Positions 1-5,676 of a DNA stretch of 6,350 nucleotides are shown here, piece after piece (the first letter of the stretch is position 1; each line of letters opens with the position of its first letter). A model generated the notes under the pieces. The model was given only the letters and a program-made list of their open reading frames with translations, did no database searches and was not told the DNA's origin. The translations under genes were made by a program, and so were the position numbers. The stretch is from Eubacterium sp. (GTDB taxonomy: Bacteria; Bacillota; Clostridia; Oscillospirales; Acutalibacteraceae), in NCBI GenBank assembly GCA_029059925.1, contig JAIDVA010000294.1, positions 1 through 6,350 on the forward strand. Direction: 5' to 3'.

Positions 1-1
1 G

Positions 2-7
2 TATAAT
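2..7 (+). promoter_or_regulatory. Possible -10 box of the GIY-YIG gene promoter
   Basis: A perfect TATAAT sits at the left edge of the window, 35 bases before the ATG at 43, which would give a leader of about 30 bases. The -35 region lies outside the window, so the promoter cannot be confirmed. The stretch is AT-rich and a chance match is possible. Confidence 0.45.
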
Positions 8-42
8 AAAAAATGAAATGACATTAAAGTGAGGGTACTTAT

Positions 43-732
43 ATGGCAAGAGGAATTATTTATTGTATGACCACTATTGTTCCTGGTCTGGTAAAAATAG
101 GAAAAACAGGAACAGACAATTTTGACCAGCGTATGTATGGTCTGAAACATAACGGTTATAACAATGTTACTGGATTAAAAAGAAAATTTGCCATAGAAGT
201 TGATGAATATGATGAAAAGGAAGCATTGCTCCATGAGATTTTCAGTAAAAGCAATGTTGGTAATACAGAACTATTTGCAATAGATGTAGATTTAGTTGTT
301 CAGCTTTTATCGTCTTTTGATGGTAAACAAATATATCCAAAAACAATGACAAAAGAAGAAGTTTTTAATGAAGCAACTGACGAAAGAACAGCAAATGTTA
401 ATAGTGTAAACAAGTATACTGTTCCTGACGGAGAATATTACTTATATGAAAACAATAGAAAATATGGTACTATTCAGGCTAAAATGAAGGTAATGGATAA
501 TAAATTTATTGTTCTTAAGGGAAGTAGTTGTTTACCATGTGATAGAAAAGATATGCCAATATTAAGAAAAACAGCAACTGTAAAAAATAATATACTTCAA
601 GAAAATGTGAAGTGCAATTCACCATCAGTTGCAGGATGGATTGTTTTAGGTACTAATAATAATGGATGGTTTAGATGGAAAAATGCAGATGGTTGTCCAC
701 TTGATATTTATCGAGTGGACAATAACAACTGA
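43..732 (+). CDS. GIY-YIG (T5orf172-like) nuclease with C-terminal DUF4357 domain
   Basis: Predicted small nuclease of 229 residues. Residues about 4-95 resemble the T5orf172/MUG113 branch of the GIY-YIG fold: GIIY at 4-7 supplies the first conserved Tyr (Y7), KIGKT at 18-22 replaces the usual YIG (the second Tyr is Lys, as is common in this branch), Arg30 is the expected catalytic Arg, His64 lies in LLHEIF, and Glu76 in TELF is the expected metal ligand. After a polar linker, residues about 154-224 match DUF4357, with FIVLKGS near 155-161, SPSVAGWIVLG at 193-203 and NGWFRWKNADG at 207-217. The start is supported by GAGGG at 31-35, 7 bases before ATG. The domain calls are from memory of the families. 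The target and role are unknown: DNA repair, defence or mobile-element use are all possible. The gene stands alone, and its base composition is lower in GC than the genes to its right, which may indicate acquisition. Confidence 0.85.
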   Translation: MARGIIYCMTTIVPGLVKIGKTGTDNFDQRMYGLKHNGYNNVTGLKRKFAIEVDEYDEKEALLHEIFSKSNVGNTELFAIDVDLVVQLLSSFDGKQIYPKTMTKEEVFNEATDERTANVNSVNKYTVPDGEYYLYENNRKYGTIQAKMKVMDNKFIVLKGSSCLPCDRKDMPILRKTATVKNNILQENVKCNSPSVAGWIVLGTNNNGWFRWKNADGCPLDIYRVDNNN

Positions 733-876
733 ATTTTTTGACTTTAATAGTTGGCTTGAATAGTTATACGCTGTATTGCATAAGCAGCGCACAAGCAACA
801 AAAATAAAAAGAAACCCTGTAAAATCGGGCATCTTATAGGGTGGGAAGTTCTCAAAGAGATAATCTTTCTGTTTAC
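733..876. other. Gene-free stretch with weak hairpins
   Basis: No credible gene is visible here. There is a 5-bp inverted repeat CGCTG/CAGCG (769-773 with 785-789). There is also a 9-base arm pair ACCCTGTAA (814-822) with TTATAGGGT (834-842), closed by one G-U wobble when read as + strand RNA. On the + strand the second hairpin is followed by GGGAAG, not a T run. On the - strand it would be followed by TTTCTTTTTATTTTT-like sequence but carries an A-C mismatch. The stretch may be the 3' untranslated region of the GIY-YIG gene or the remains of an insertion; nothing in it settles this. Confidence 0.4.
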
Positions 877-910
877 AAGAACGTTTCGTATTTACGGAAC
901 GTTCTTTTTT
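877..910 (+). terminator. Intrinsic terminator upstream of the DUF1275 gene
   Basis: The 13-bp stem has arms AAGAACGTTTCGT (877-889) and ACGGAACGTTCTT (894-906) with one U-G wobble and an ATTT loop. It is followed by a T run (903-910 includes the arm end) and CTT. It ends transcription from the left and isolates the DUF1275 promoter, which starts 21 bases later. The stem is nearly the same as that of the terminator at 1673-1710. Confidence 0.85.
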
Positions 911-930
911 CTTACAATAGAATTTAATAT

Positions 931-958
931 TTGACATTTCAGCTCAATATGATAATAT
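931..958 (+). promoter_or_regulatory. Sigma-A promoter of the DUF1275 gene
   Basis: A perfect -35 TTGACA (931-936) is separated by 16 bases from TAATAT (953-958), which is preceded by TG at 950-951, giving an extended -10. Transcription would begin near 965, leaving a leader of only about 14 bases before the ATG at 979. The position between the upstream terminator and the gene fits a single-gene unit. Confidence 0.75.
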
Positions 959-965
959 AGCAAGC

Positions 966-969
966 GGAG
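966..969 (+). promoter_or_regulatory. Ribosome binding site deciding the DUF1275 start
   Basis: GGAG at 966-969 touches the ATG at 970 directly, which is too close to serve it, but it is 9 bases before the in-frame ATG at 979. This favours 979 as the true start. Confidence 0.7.
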
Positions 970-978
970 ATGTTGCAA

Positions 979-1650
979 ATGACCAAACCAAAACAAATGT
1001 CGGAAAACTTTATTCTCGGAATCATACTTGCTGTTGTCGGCGGATATTTAGATGCTTATACATATCTTGTACGCGGTGGCGTATTTGCGAATGCACAGAC
1101 AGGAAATATCGTTTTGCTCGGAATCAATATTGCGCAGGGTAACTATTCAAAAACACTGCAATATCTTTTACCGATTGCGGCTTTTTCCGCGGGTATACTT
1201 ATTGCCGAAAGTATAAAAACCAAGCTCAATAAAAATCGCCATATACACTGGCGTCAGATAATCATCGCTGTTGAAATCGTTTTACTGTTTGTCGTTGCCT
1301 TTATTCCTTATGGAAAAAGCGATATTATTGTGAATACATTCATATCATTTGTTTGTTCTCTTCAGGTTGAAAGTTTCCGGGTAATTAACGGCAGCACGGT
1401 TGCCACAACAATGTGCACAGGCAATCTCAGGAGCGGCACACAGCTGCTTTTTATCGGTATCAGTACCAAAAATAAATCTGCACTAAAGCAATGTCTGAAT
1501 TATTACAGCATTATTCTGTTTTTCATAATCGGTGCAATTGCAGGCGCTTTACTCACAAATTATTTTGGAACCAAAAGCCTTTTTGCCTGCTGCATTTTAT
1601 TAGTAATTCCTTTTGCTATGATGTTTAAAAAGAATAAATCTGACATTTAG
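979..1650 (+). CDS. YoaK family DUF1275 integral membrane protein
   Basis: Membrane protein of 223 residues in the YoaK/DUF1275 family, whose members have no firmly established substrate. Seen in the sequence: the family's N-terminal signature GGYLDAYTYL (from residue 21) leading into QTGN (40-43), a second family signature TTMCTGNLRSG around residues 143-153, and about six hydrophobic segments (roughly 11-30, 43-55, 62-78, 94-110, 174-196, 198-214). The last residues are Lys-rich, as expected for a cytoplasmic tail. The length is normal for the family. The start at 979 is chosen over the in-frame ATG at 970 because the GGAG at 966-969 is placed properly only for 979. It lies in its own transcription unit, with a promoter at 931-958 and a terminator at 1673-1710. 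Family membership is confident; a transport role is only an inference from the membrane topology. Confidence 0.9.
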   Translation: MTKPKQMSENFILGIILAVVGGYLDAYTYLVRGGVFANAQTGNIVLLGINIAQGNYSKTLQYLLPIAAFSAGILIAESIKTKLNKNRHIHWRQIIIAVEIVLLFVVAFIPYGKSDIIVNTFISFVCSLQVESFRVINGSTVATTMCTGNLRSGTQLLFIGISTKNKSALKQCLNYYSIILFFIIGAIAGALLTNYFGTKSLFACCILLVIPFAMMFKKNKSDI

Positions 1651-1672
1651 TTTTCAGAATATTTATATATAC

Positions 1673-1710
1673 AAGAACGTTTTATTTTACAAAACGTTCT
1701 TTTTTATTTT
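1673..1710 (+). terminator. Intrinsic terminator of the DUF1275 gene
   Basis: A perfect 11-bp stem, AAGAACGTTTT (1673-1683) with AAAACGTTCTT (1691-1701), has a 7-base loop and a strong tail TTTTATTTT. It begins 22 bases after the stop codon. It shares the outer stem and flanking bases (ACAAGAACGTTT, AACGTTCTTTTTT) with the terminator at 877-910. Confidence 0.92.
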
Positions 1711-1732
1711 ATATATCCAAAAATAAACGCTA

Positions 1733-1760
1733 TTTACATCTTAAAATAATATGCTATAAT
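1733..1760 (+). promoter_or_regulatory. Sigma-A promoter of the ClC gene
   Basis: -35 TTTACA (1733-1738), a 16-base spacer, then a perfect -10 TATAAT (1755-1760) preceded by TG at 1752-1753 (extended -10). Transcription would start near 1767. The ATG at 1759 uses the last two bases of the -10 box, so it would not be in the mRNA from this promoter. Confidence 0.85.
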
Positions 1761-1791
1761 GAAATTAAATCTAAATAAACGGCAAAAAACA

Positions 1792-3357
1792 ATGAAAGCA
1801 AAAGAAAAAACTACATTCAGAAAAATAGAATATCACAAAAAAGAAAGCTTTTATCTTATCGTACGCGGAGTTGAGGTTGGTATTGTCTCAGGCTTAATTG
1901 CTGTACTTTACAGATTCTTGCTATCATTTGCAGAGGAAAAGCTGTTAGCTGTTCTTGATTATATAAAGGGAAATCCGCTGAGAATCAGCATATGGTTTAT
2001 CGCACTCATCGCAATGGGTGTTTTTGTTACATTCATTAACAAATGGGAACCATCAGCATCAGGGTCAGGTATTCCGCAGATAACAGGTGAGGTTAAAGGT
2101 TATTTGTCACAAAGCTGGTGGAGAGTGATACTCGCAAAGCTTATTGCAGGTACCACATCCGTTTTTGCAGGACTTTCACTCGGAAGAGAAGGTCCGAGTG
2201 TTCAGCTGGGCGGTATGGCGGCAAAGGGTGTTGCAAAAATAACAAAAGCGGACAAAACAACCGAACACAGAATGATAAGCTGTGGTGCGGGAGCAGGCAT
2301 GGCAGCAGCTTTTAATGCACCCCTTGCAGGCACCATGTTTGTGCTTGAGGAAATTCACCATACCTTTGACAAAAGTCTGCTGTGTATGGGAATTGTAGCA
2401 ACCATCACAGCGGATTACACATCAAAGCTTTTTTTCGGACAGGACACAGTATTTAATTATGACACAGTTAATTTCCCCCTCAGGTATTATTGGCTGTTAA
2501 TTCTGCTTGGCATTATACTCGGCATCTGCGGTGTATTATATAATGTTATCATGTCAAAAGCACAGGATATCTACAAAAGCATAAGTAAAGTACCAAACTA
2601 TATCAAACTCCCGTGTGTATTTATCCTTAGCGGAATTATAGGTCTTGTTTTACCTCAGGTGCTCTGCGGCGGACACAGTATGGTTGAATTTCTGATGAAC
2701 GATCAACCGTCAGTAGGGATAATGCTGTTTTTACTTGCAGCAAAATTCCTGTTTGGTGCTGTATGCTTTGCATCAGGTGCACCGGGCGGAACACTTTATC
2801 CGCTTTGTATTTTAGGAACATATATCGGTGCTGTATTCGGAGCTGTTTCAATCAACGCATTAGGCTTAAGTCCTAAATTATGGGAAGAATTTGTTGTTAT
2901 AGGTATGGCCGGATTCTTTGCATCAATCGTCCGTGCTCCTATAACAGGAATTGTACTTGTTTTCGAGCTGACAGGAAATATGAATAATATTCTGCCGATT
3001 GCAACTGTATCTCTCATCAGCTACGCAGTTGCAAATCTGCTTGGCATTAATCCGTTCTACGAGACCTTGCTTGAAAAGATTATTAATAAAAATCCTGCAA
3101 AACCTGAATTTCACAGCAAAAATGAAAAGATACTCAGAACATATGTTATACCGACAGGAAGTCCCCTCAGTAACAAGCCGATTATGGATATAAACTGGGG
3201 CCGACATTGCCTTGTTGTGAGCATAGAACGCAATGACGTGTCCATAACGCCAAAGGGAGATACACTGCTCAAGGAGGGTGACGAGCTGGCAATTCTTGTC
3301 AGCCAGCGTCATTTTGCAAGAGATAATGAAAGACTCGAAAAAATAATTAACGGATAA
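1792..3357 (+). CDS. ClC family H+/Cl- antiporter with C-terminal RCK_C (TrkA_C) domain
   Basis: Integral membrane anion transporter of 521 residues, expected to exchange chloride for protons. ClC signatures are visible: GSGIPQ at 91-96 (pore Ser92), GREGP at 131-135 with the gating Glu133, EE at 186-187 in the NAPLAGTMFVLEE segment (equivalent to the internal proton-glutamate site of E. coli ClC-ec1), GGTLYP at 332-337, and NPFYETL around 420-426 with the conserved pore Tyr423. Both glutamates being present favours an antiporter over a channel; the Ser at the GSGIP site argues against the fluoride-exporting branch. Residues about 447-507 form a soluble RCK_C-like domain that in related proteins may bind a regulatory ligand. 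An upstream in-frame ATG at 1759 would add 11 residues but falls inside the -10 box, so 1792 is preferred even though its ribosome binding site is weak. No terminator separates it from the PHP gene. Confidence 0.93.
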   Translation: MKAKEKTTFRKIEYHKKESFYLIVRGVEVGIVSGLIAVLYRFLLSFAEEKLLAVLDYIKGNPLRISIWFIALIAMGVFVTFINKWEPSASGSGIPQITGEVKGYLSQSWWRVILAKLIAGTTSVFAGLSLGREGPSVQLGGMAAKGVAKITKADKTTEHRMISCGAGAGMAAAFNAPLAGTMFVLEEIHHTFDKSLLCMGIVATITADYTSKLFFGQDTVFNYDTVNFPLRYYWLLILLGIILGICGVLYNVIMSKAQDIYKSISKVPNYIKLPCVFILSGIIGLVLPQVLCGGHSMVEFLMNDQPSVGIMLFLLAAKFLFGAVCFASGAPGGTLYPLCILGTYIGAVFGAVSINALGLSPKLWEEFVVIGMAGFFASIVRAPITGIVLVFELTGNMNNILPIATVSLISYAVANLLGINPFYETLLEKIINKNPAKPEFHSKNEKILRTYVIPTGSPLSNKPIMDINWGRHCLVVSIERNDVSITPKGDTLLKEGDELAILVSQRHFARDNERLEKIING

Positions 3358-3407
3358 AAAATCTATTTGTTAACACATCAAAACTAATTATAAAAGGGGT
3401 AAAAATT

Positions 3408-4409
3408 ATGGACGAAAGACAATGGTACAAGGGTGACACACATCTGCACACACTTAACAGCGACGGTGTTCTGACAAAGGGACAGCTTGTTGACAAGTGC
3501 AAGCAAAGCGGTCTTGATTTTATGATTATCACAGACCATAATTTCAATTCGGTTGAAAAAACCTATTTTGACAAGGAAATGCTCGTTATTCAGGGACAGG
3601 AAATTACAGGTGAGCCGGGTCACGTGAACATATGGGGCAAAAAGGTTCCGCTTGAACCACCGTATGCACTTGACACTGCCGAGGATTATGAAAAAATAAT
3701 CGGTCTGTGCGAAGAGGCTGGCGCAACCATTTCACTGAATCATCCGTTCTGCTCCAACTGTCCTTTCAGGCTGGATATGGAAGCTTATCCGTTTGACTGT
3801 GTTGAGGTCTGGAATACAATCCAGCACAGCGACAATATTAAAAATATGGAATGGTGGCACAATCAGCTCTTAAAGGGCAACCGCATTGCGGCTGTCGGCG
3901 GCTCTGATTTCCACAGGGATTACGGAATTCCGTTTTTAGCCTGCCCTACCACATACGTTAATGCAAAGGGTAAAACCGAGGAGGATATACTCGAGGCTTT
4001 GCGTGAGGGCAGATGCACCGTTACAAATTCACCAAAATCAACAACAATCTTCCTGCATTGCGGCGATGCTGAAATCGGTGACACCATTAAGCTTTCTGAT
4101 AATAAAAAGCTTGAGATACGTGTATCCGATTTCAAAAAGGGCCACACATTAAAGGTTTACAACAACGATAAAATCATCTTTGAAAGCACTGCACAGAAAA
4201 CTGCTGAGGGTTATTTCGCTGAGGTTGATATTGAAGAGCCCGGCTTTGTAAGAGCTGAGATTACATACAGATTCAATCCGCTTTTTGAAAAGGTTTATGC
4301 CTTTGTTGAAAGAAAATTCCTTTCAAACAGGGGTGTAAAAAATGATGCTCCGCTCGGTCTGCCTGATTTCTTCTGGGCATTCACAAATCCGATATGGGTT
4401 GAGGAATAA
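3408..4409 (+). CDS. PHP-domain metal-dependent hydrolase (CehA/McbA type)
   Basis: Probably cytoplasmic phosphoesterase or hydrolase of 333 residues; no signal peptide is visible. The PHP metal ligands appear in order: H12-x-H14 in THLHT, D43-H44 in ITDHN, E65 in GQEITG, H72, H112 in LNHPF, and D167-x-H169 in GGSDFH. These would bind a two- or three-metal centre. After the PHP domain (about 6-200), residues about 205-333 look like a beta-rich C-terminal region ending in AFTNPIWVEE, which resembles the tail of CehA/McbA metallohydrolases. The substrate cannot be read from the sequence. It lacks polymerase or HisK-specific regions, so it is neither a DNA polymerase X/III fusion nor clear histidinol phosphatase. 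The start is well supported by AAAAGGGG (3392-3399), 8 bases before ATG. It lies 50 bases after the ClC gene without an intervening terminator, so co-transcription is likely, though no functional link is obvious. Confidence 0.9.
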   Translation: MDERQWYKGDTHLHTLNSDGVLTKGQLVDKCKQSGLDFMIITDHNFNSVEKTYFDKEMLVIQGQEITGEPGHVNIWGKKVPLEPPYALDTAEDYEKIIGLCEEAGATISLNHPFCSNCPFRLDMEAYPFDCVEVWNTIQHSDNIKNMEWWHNQLLKGNRIAAVGGSDFHRDYGIPFLACPTTYVNAKGKTEEDILEALREGRCTVTNSPKSTTIFLHCGDAEIGDTIKLSDNKKLEIRVSDFKKGHTLKVYNNDKIIFESTAQKTAEGYFAEVDIEEPGFVRAEITYRFNPLFEKVYAFVERKFLSNRGVKNDAPLGLPDFFWAFTNPIWVEE

Positions 4410-4437
4410 TAGCAATTAATAATATATAGAATGCAAT

Positions 4438-4472
4438 TAAGATATTCGGGTGTACTTGTAACACCTATCTTG
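4438..4472 (+). other. Bulged hairpin of unknown role after the PHP gene
   Basis: The outer arms AAGATA (4439-4444) and TATCTT (4466-4471), with a possible extra U-G pair, enclose a 4-base one-sided bulge TTCG (4445-4448) and an inner stem GGTGT (4449-4453) with ACACC (4461-4465) around a 7-base loop. No T run follows, so it is not a typical terminator. It lies in the 3' untranslated region of the PHP gene, just before the real terminator. It may be only mRNA 3' structure. Confidence 0.4.
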
Positions 4473-4498
4473 TCAGCAGAAATTATAAAGAAAAAGAT

Positions 4499-4534
4499 AA
4501 CAGCCGATAGGAGCAATCCTATCGGCTGTTTATT
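4499..4534 (+). terminator. Terminator of the ClC-PHP unit
   Basis: A perfect 14-bp stem: AACAGCCGATAGGA (4499-4512) pairs with TCCTATCGGCTGTT (4517-4530), closed by a GCAA (GNRA-type) loop. The + strand tail is TTTATTATG, a modest T run. On the - strand the stem is followed by TATCTTTTTCTTTAT, so it could also work for transcripts reading leftward past the tRNA terminator. It lies about 90 bases after the PHP stop codon. Confidence 0.8.
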
Positions 4535-4558
4535 ATGCTTGATTTTATTATGTTTGAT
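4529..4558. repeat. Tandem 15-bp duplication
   Basis: TTTATTATGCTTGAT (4529-4543) is followed with no gap by TTTATTATGTTTGAT (4544-4558); the units differ at one base (C4538 versus T4553). The first unit begins in the last two bases of the terminator stem and forms its tail. This looks like a local slippage duplication in non-coding DNA. Confidence 0.85.
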
Positions 4559-4586
4559 ATTTTCAAGATTTGAACTGCAAAATGAT

Positions 4587-4624
4587 AAAAATAAAAAGAC
4601 TTAACGATAATCAACCGTTAAGTC
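4587..4624 (-). terminator. Intrinsic terminator of tRNA-Val
   Basis: On the - strand a perfect 9-bp stem, GACTTAACG (4624-4616) with CGTTAAGTC (4606-4598), encloses a 9-base loop and is followed by TTTTTATTTTT (4597-4587). It starts only 3 bases after the encoded CCA, so the transcript is a single tRNA with almost no trailer. Confidence 0.92.
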
Positions 4625-4627
4625 CTT

Positions 4628-4703
4628 TGGTGGGAACAACAGGGCTCGAACCTGTGACCCTCTGCTTGTAAGGCAGATGCTCTCCCAGCTGAGCTATGCT
4701 CCC
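4628..4703 (-). tRNA. tRNA-Val (anticodon UAC)
   Basis: A 76-base cloverleaf with the 3' CCA encoded. The acceptor arms GGGAGCA and TGTTCCC pair over seven positions (one G-U), followed by discriminator A and CCA. The anticodon stem TCTGC/GCAGA encloses the loop CTTACAA, placing TAC at 34-36 (window 4668-4670), which decodes GUA and related valine codons. The T arm has the usual GGTTCGAGCC core. It is a single-tRNA unit with its own promoter and terminator, convergent with the ClC-PHP unit. Confidence 0.97.
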
Positions 4704-4716
4704 GTTAGCAGAATTT

Positions 4717-4745
4717 ATTATATAATACTTGTCCCAATTTGTCAA
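4717..4745 (-). promoter_or_regulatory. Perfect-consensus sigma-A promoter of tRNA-Val
   Basis: On the - strand, TTGACA (4745-4740), a 17-base spacer, and TATAAT (4722-4717) match the ideal sigma-A promoter at every hexamer position. Transcription would begin about 6-8 bases before the mature tRNA 5' end at 4703, leaving a very short 5' leader. The -35 box contains the TGA stop (4744-4742) of the GNAT gene. Confidence 0.93.
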
Positions 4746-5260
4746 GCATTAATTTCAGAATTAAAATAAATAATATGTCCGAGTGTTCCGTCAGGATAAC
4801 TTACATTAGGATTATGCTCTATAAACTCATAGTCACCATTTGTATAATCACAAATTATTTTATTCCAGAAAGCAATGCCCTTTTTATTATTACAGTGCAT
4901 TGCCGCCTGCCACTTGCCCCTATGCTTATCAAAAAGAGCGTGGGCAAAATATCTGCCGAGTCCTTTGCCCTGATAATACCGGAGAATAAAAAACTCAGCC
5001 ATTGAAAAATCAAGATTCTGCCTGTCGTCAAAAAATTTATTCACCATTGCAAAGCCTGCAAGCCTATCGTCGACACGCAGAATATATGCCCATCTGTCAT
5101 CATCCGTAAAATAAGCATCGAGATAATCATAACCAAAATTGCCTAAATCATCAACCTGCATATTTTCATAAAACGAACATTCATAAAAATACTTTTCGTT
5201 AAGATTTCTTATGATTTCTTTGTCGACACCGTTCTTAGCCAAATCAATTTCAATTTTCAT
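4742..5260 (-). CDS. GNAT family N-acetyltransferase
   Basis: A 172-residue acetyltransferase that would transfer an acetyl group from acetyl-CoA to an amine; the acceptor is unknown. The acetyl-CoA binding motif is visible as QGKGLG at 97-102 (Q-x-x-G-x-G) after the beta strand MAEFFIL (87-93), followed by the helix LGRYFAHALFDKH. NNKKGIAFWNKI (124-135) matches the conserved late GNAT segment, with Asn and the aromatic FW. The length is typical for a single GNAT domain. It starts 4 bases after the mrnC stop codon; the weak AAGTGA before the ATG lies across the end of mrnC, so translation is probably coupled and the two genes share a transcript. It is not clearly RimI: the spacing and C-terminus differ from what I recall of that protein. 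Its stop codon lies inside the tRNA promoter. Confidence 0.88.
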   Translation of the reverse strand: MKIEIDLAKNGVDKEIIRNLNEKYFYECSFYENMQVDDLGNFGYDYLDAYFTDDDRWAYILRVDDRLAGFAMVNKFFDDRQNLDFSMAEFFILRYYQGKGLGRYFAHALFDKHRGKWQAAMHCNNKKGIAFWNKIICDYTNGDYEFIEHNPNVSYPDGTLGHIIYFNSEINA

Positions 5261-5264
5261 AATA

Positions 5265-5651
5265 TCACTTATTAATTATGGAAAATAATTCCTTAATTCT
5301 GTCCGTCTGCTCCGTGAGATACAAATAACCAAAAAGAGACTCTACTCCTGTGGCACAATGGTATTCACCCTCAGTTGCACTTTTAGGCGAATGACCAACC
5401 TTGGCATTCCTGCCGCGCTTATAAATCGCAGTTTCTTCCTCGGTCAATATATCCTTAATTTTTTCAAAGGCAACAGTCTGTGCCTTAGCCGATACAAACT
5501 TAACACTTTCCCTGTGCAAATCGTTAACGGGTCTGTTTGCTTCGGTTACAAGCATTTCACGCACCAATATTTCATAGATACAATCACCTATAAAGGCTAA
5601 ATTAAGCGGACTGAGCTGCTTTGCATTAATATCCTTATCAATAAATCTCAT
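5265..5651 (-). CDS. mrnC: Mini-ribonuclease III, 23S rRNA maturation
   Basis: A 128-residue RNase III catalytic domain without a double-stranded RNA binding domain, the form known as Mini-III, which in Bacillus subtilis trims 23S rRNA precursors as a dimer. Family features: LSPLNLAFIGDCIYEILVR (13-31) with the catalytic Asp23, NDLHRES (43-49), SAKAQ (54-58), KRGRNAK (78-84), and ATGVESLFGYLYL (100-112) with the conserved Glu104. The length is slightly shorter than the B. subtilis enzyme but complete. The start has a strong AGAGGTGAT at 5663-5656, 4 bases before ATG. In many Firmicutes the gene lies between cysS and an rRNA methyltransferase gene; here it follows an unrelated zinc-ribbon gene and precedes a GNAT gene, with its own promoter at 5705-5677. 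Confidence 0.94.
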   Translation of the reverse strand: MRFIDKDINAKQLSPLNLAFIGDCIYEILVREMLVTEANRPVNDLHRESVKFVSAKAQTVAFEKIKDILTEEETAIYKRGRNAKVGHSPKSATEGEYHCATGVESLFGYLYLTEQTDRIKELFSIINK

Positions 5652-5676
5652 TTAATCACCTCTGCCATATATTTAA

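Noticed and set aside
646..855. A 69-codon - strand reading frame with a hydrophobic N-terminal part
   Set aside because: It starts with TTG without a ribosome binding site, overlaps the 3' end of the well-supported GIY-YIG gene, and has no family resemblance.
2923..3312. A 129-codon - strand reading frame opposite the ClC gene
   Set aside because: It is antisense to conserved ClC and RCK_C coding sequence, and its predicted protein has no recognisable motif.
3367..3393. Possible separate promoter for the PHP gene (TTGTTA or TTAACA with TTATAA)
   Set aside because: The spacers are 15 or 12 bases and the hexamers are poor; co-transcription with the ClC gene is simpler.
979..4409. DUF1275, ClC and PHP genes as one functional system
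   Set aside because: A terminator and a new promoter separate DUF1275 from ClC, and no known pathway connects a ClC antiporter with a PHP hydrolase.
4412..4440. GCAATTAA repeated at 4412-4419 and 4433-4440
   Set aside because: An 8-base AT-rich match in AT-rich spacer is expected by chance.
4739..5005. An 88-codon + strand reading frame opposite the GNAT gene
   Set aside because: It lies almost wholly within the coding region of a clear GNAT protein and has no ribosome binding site or recognisable motif.
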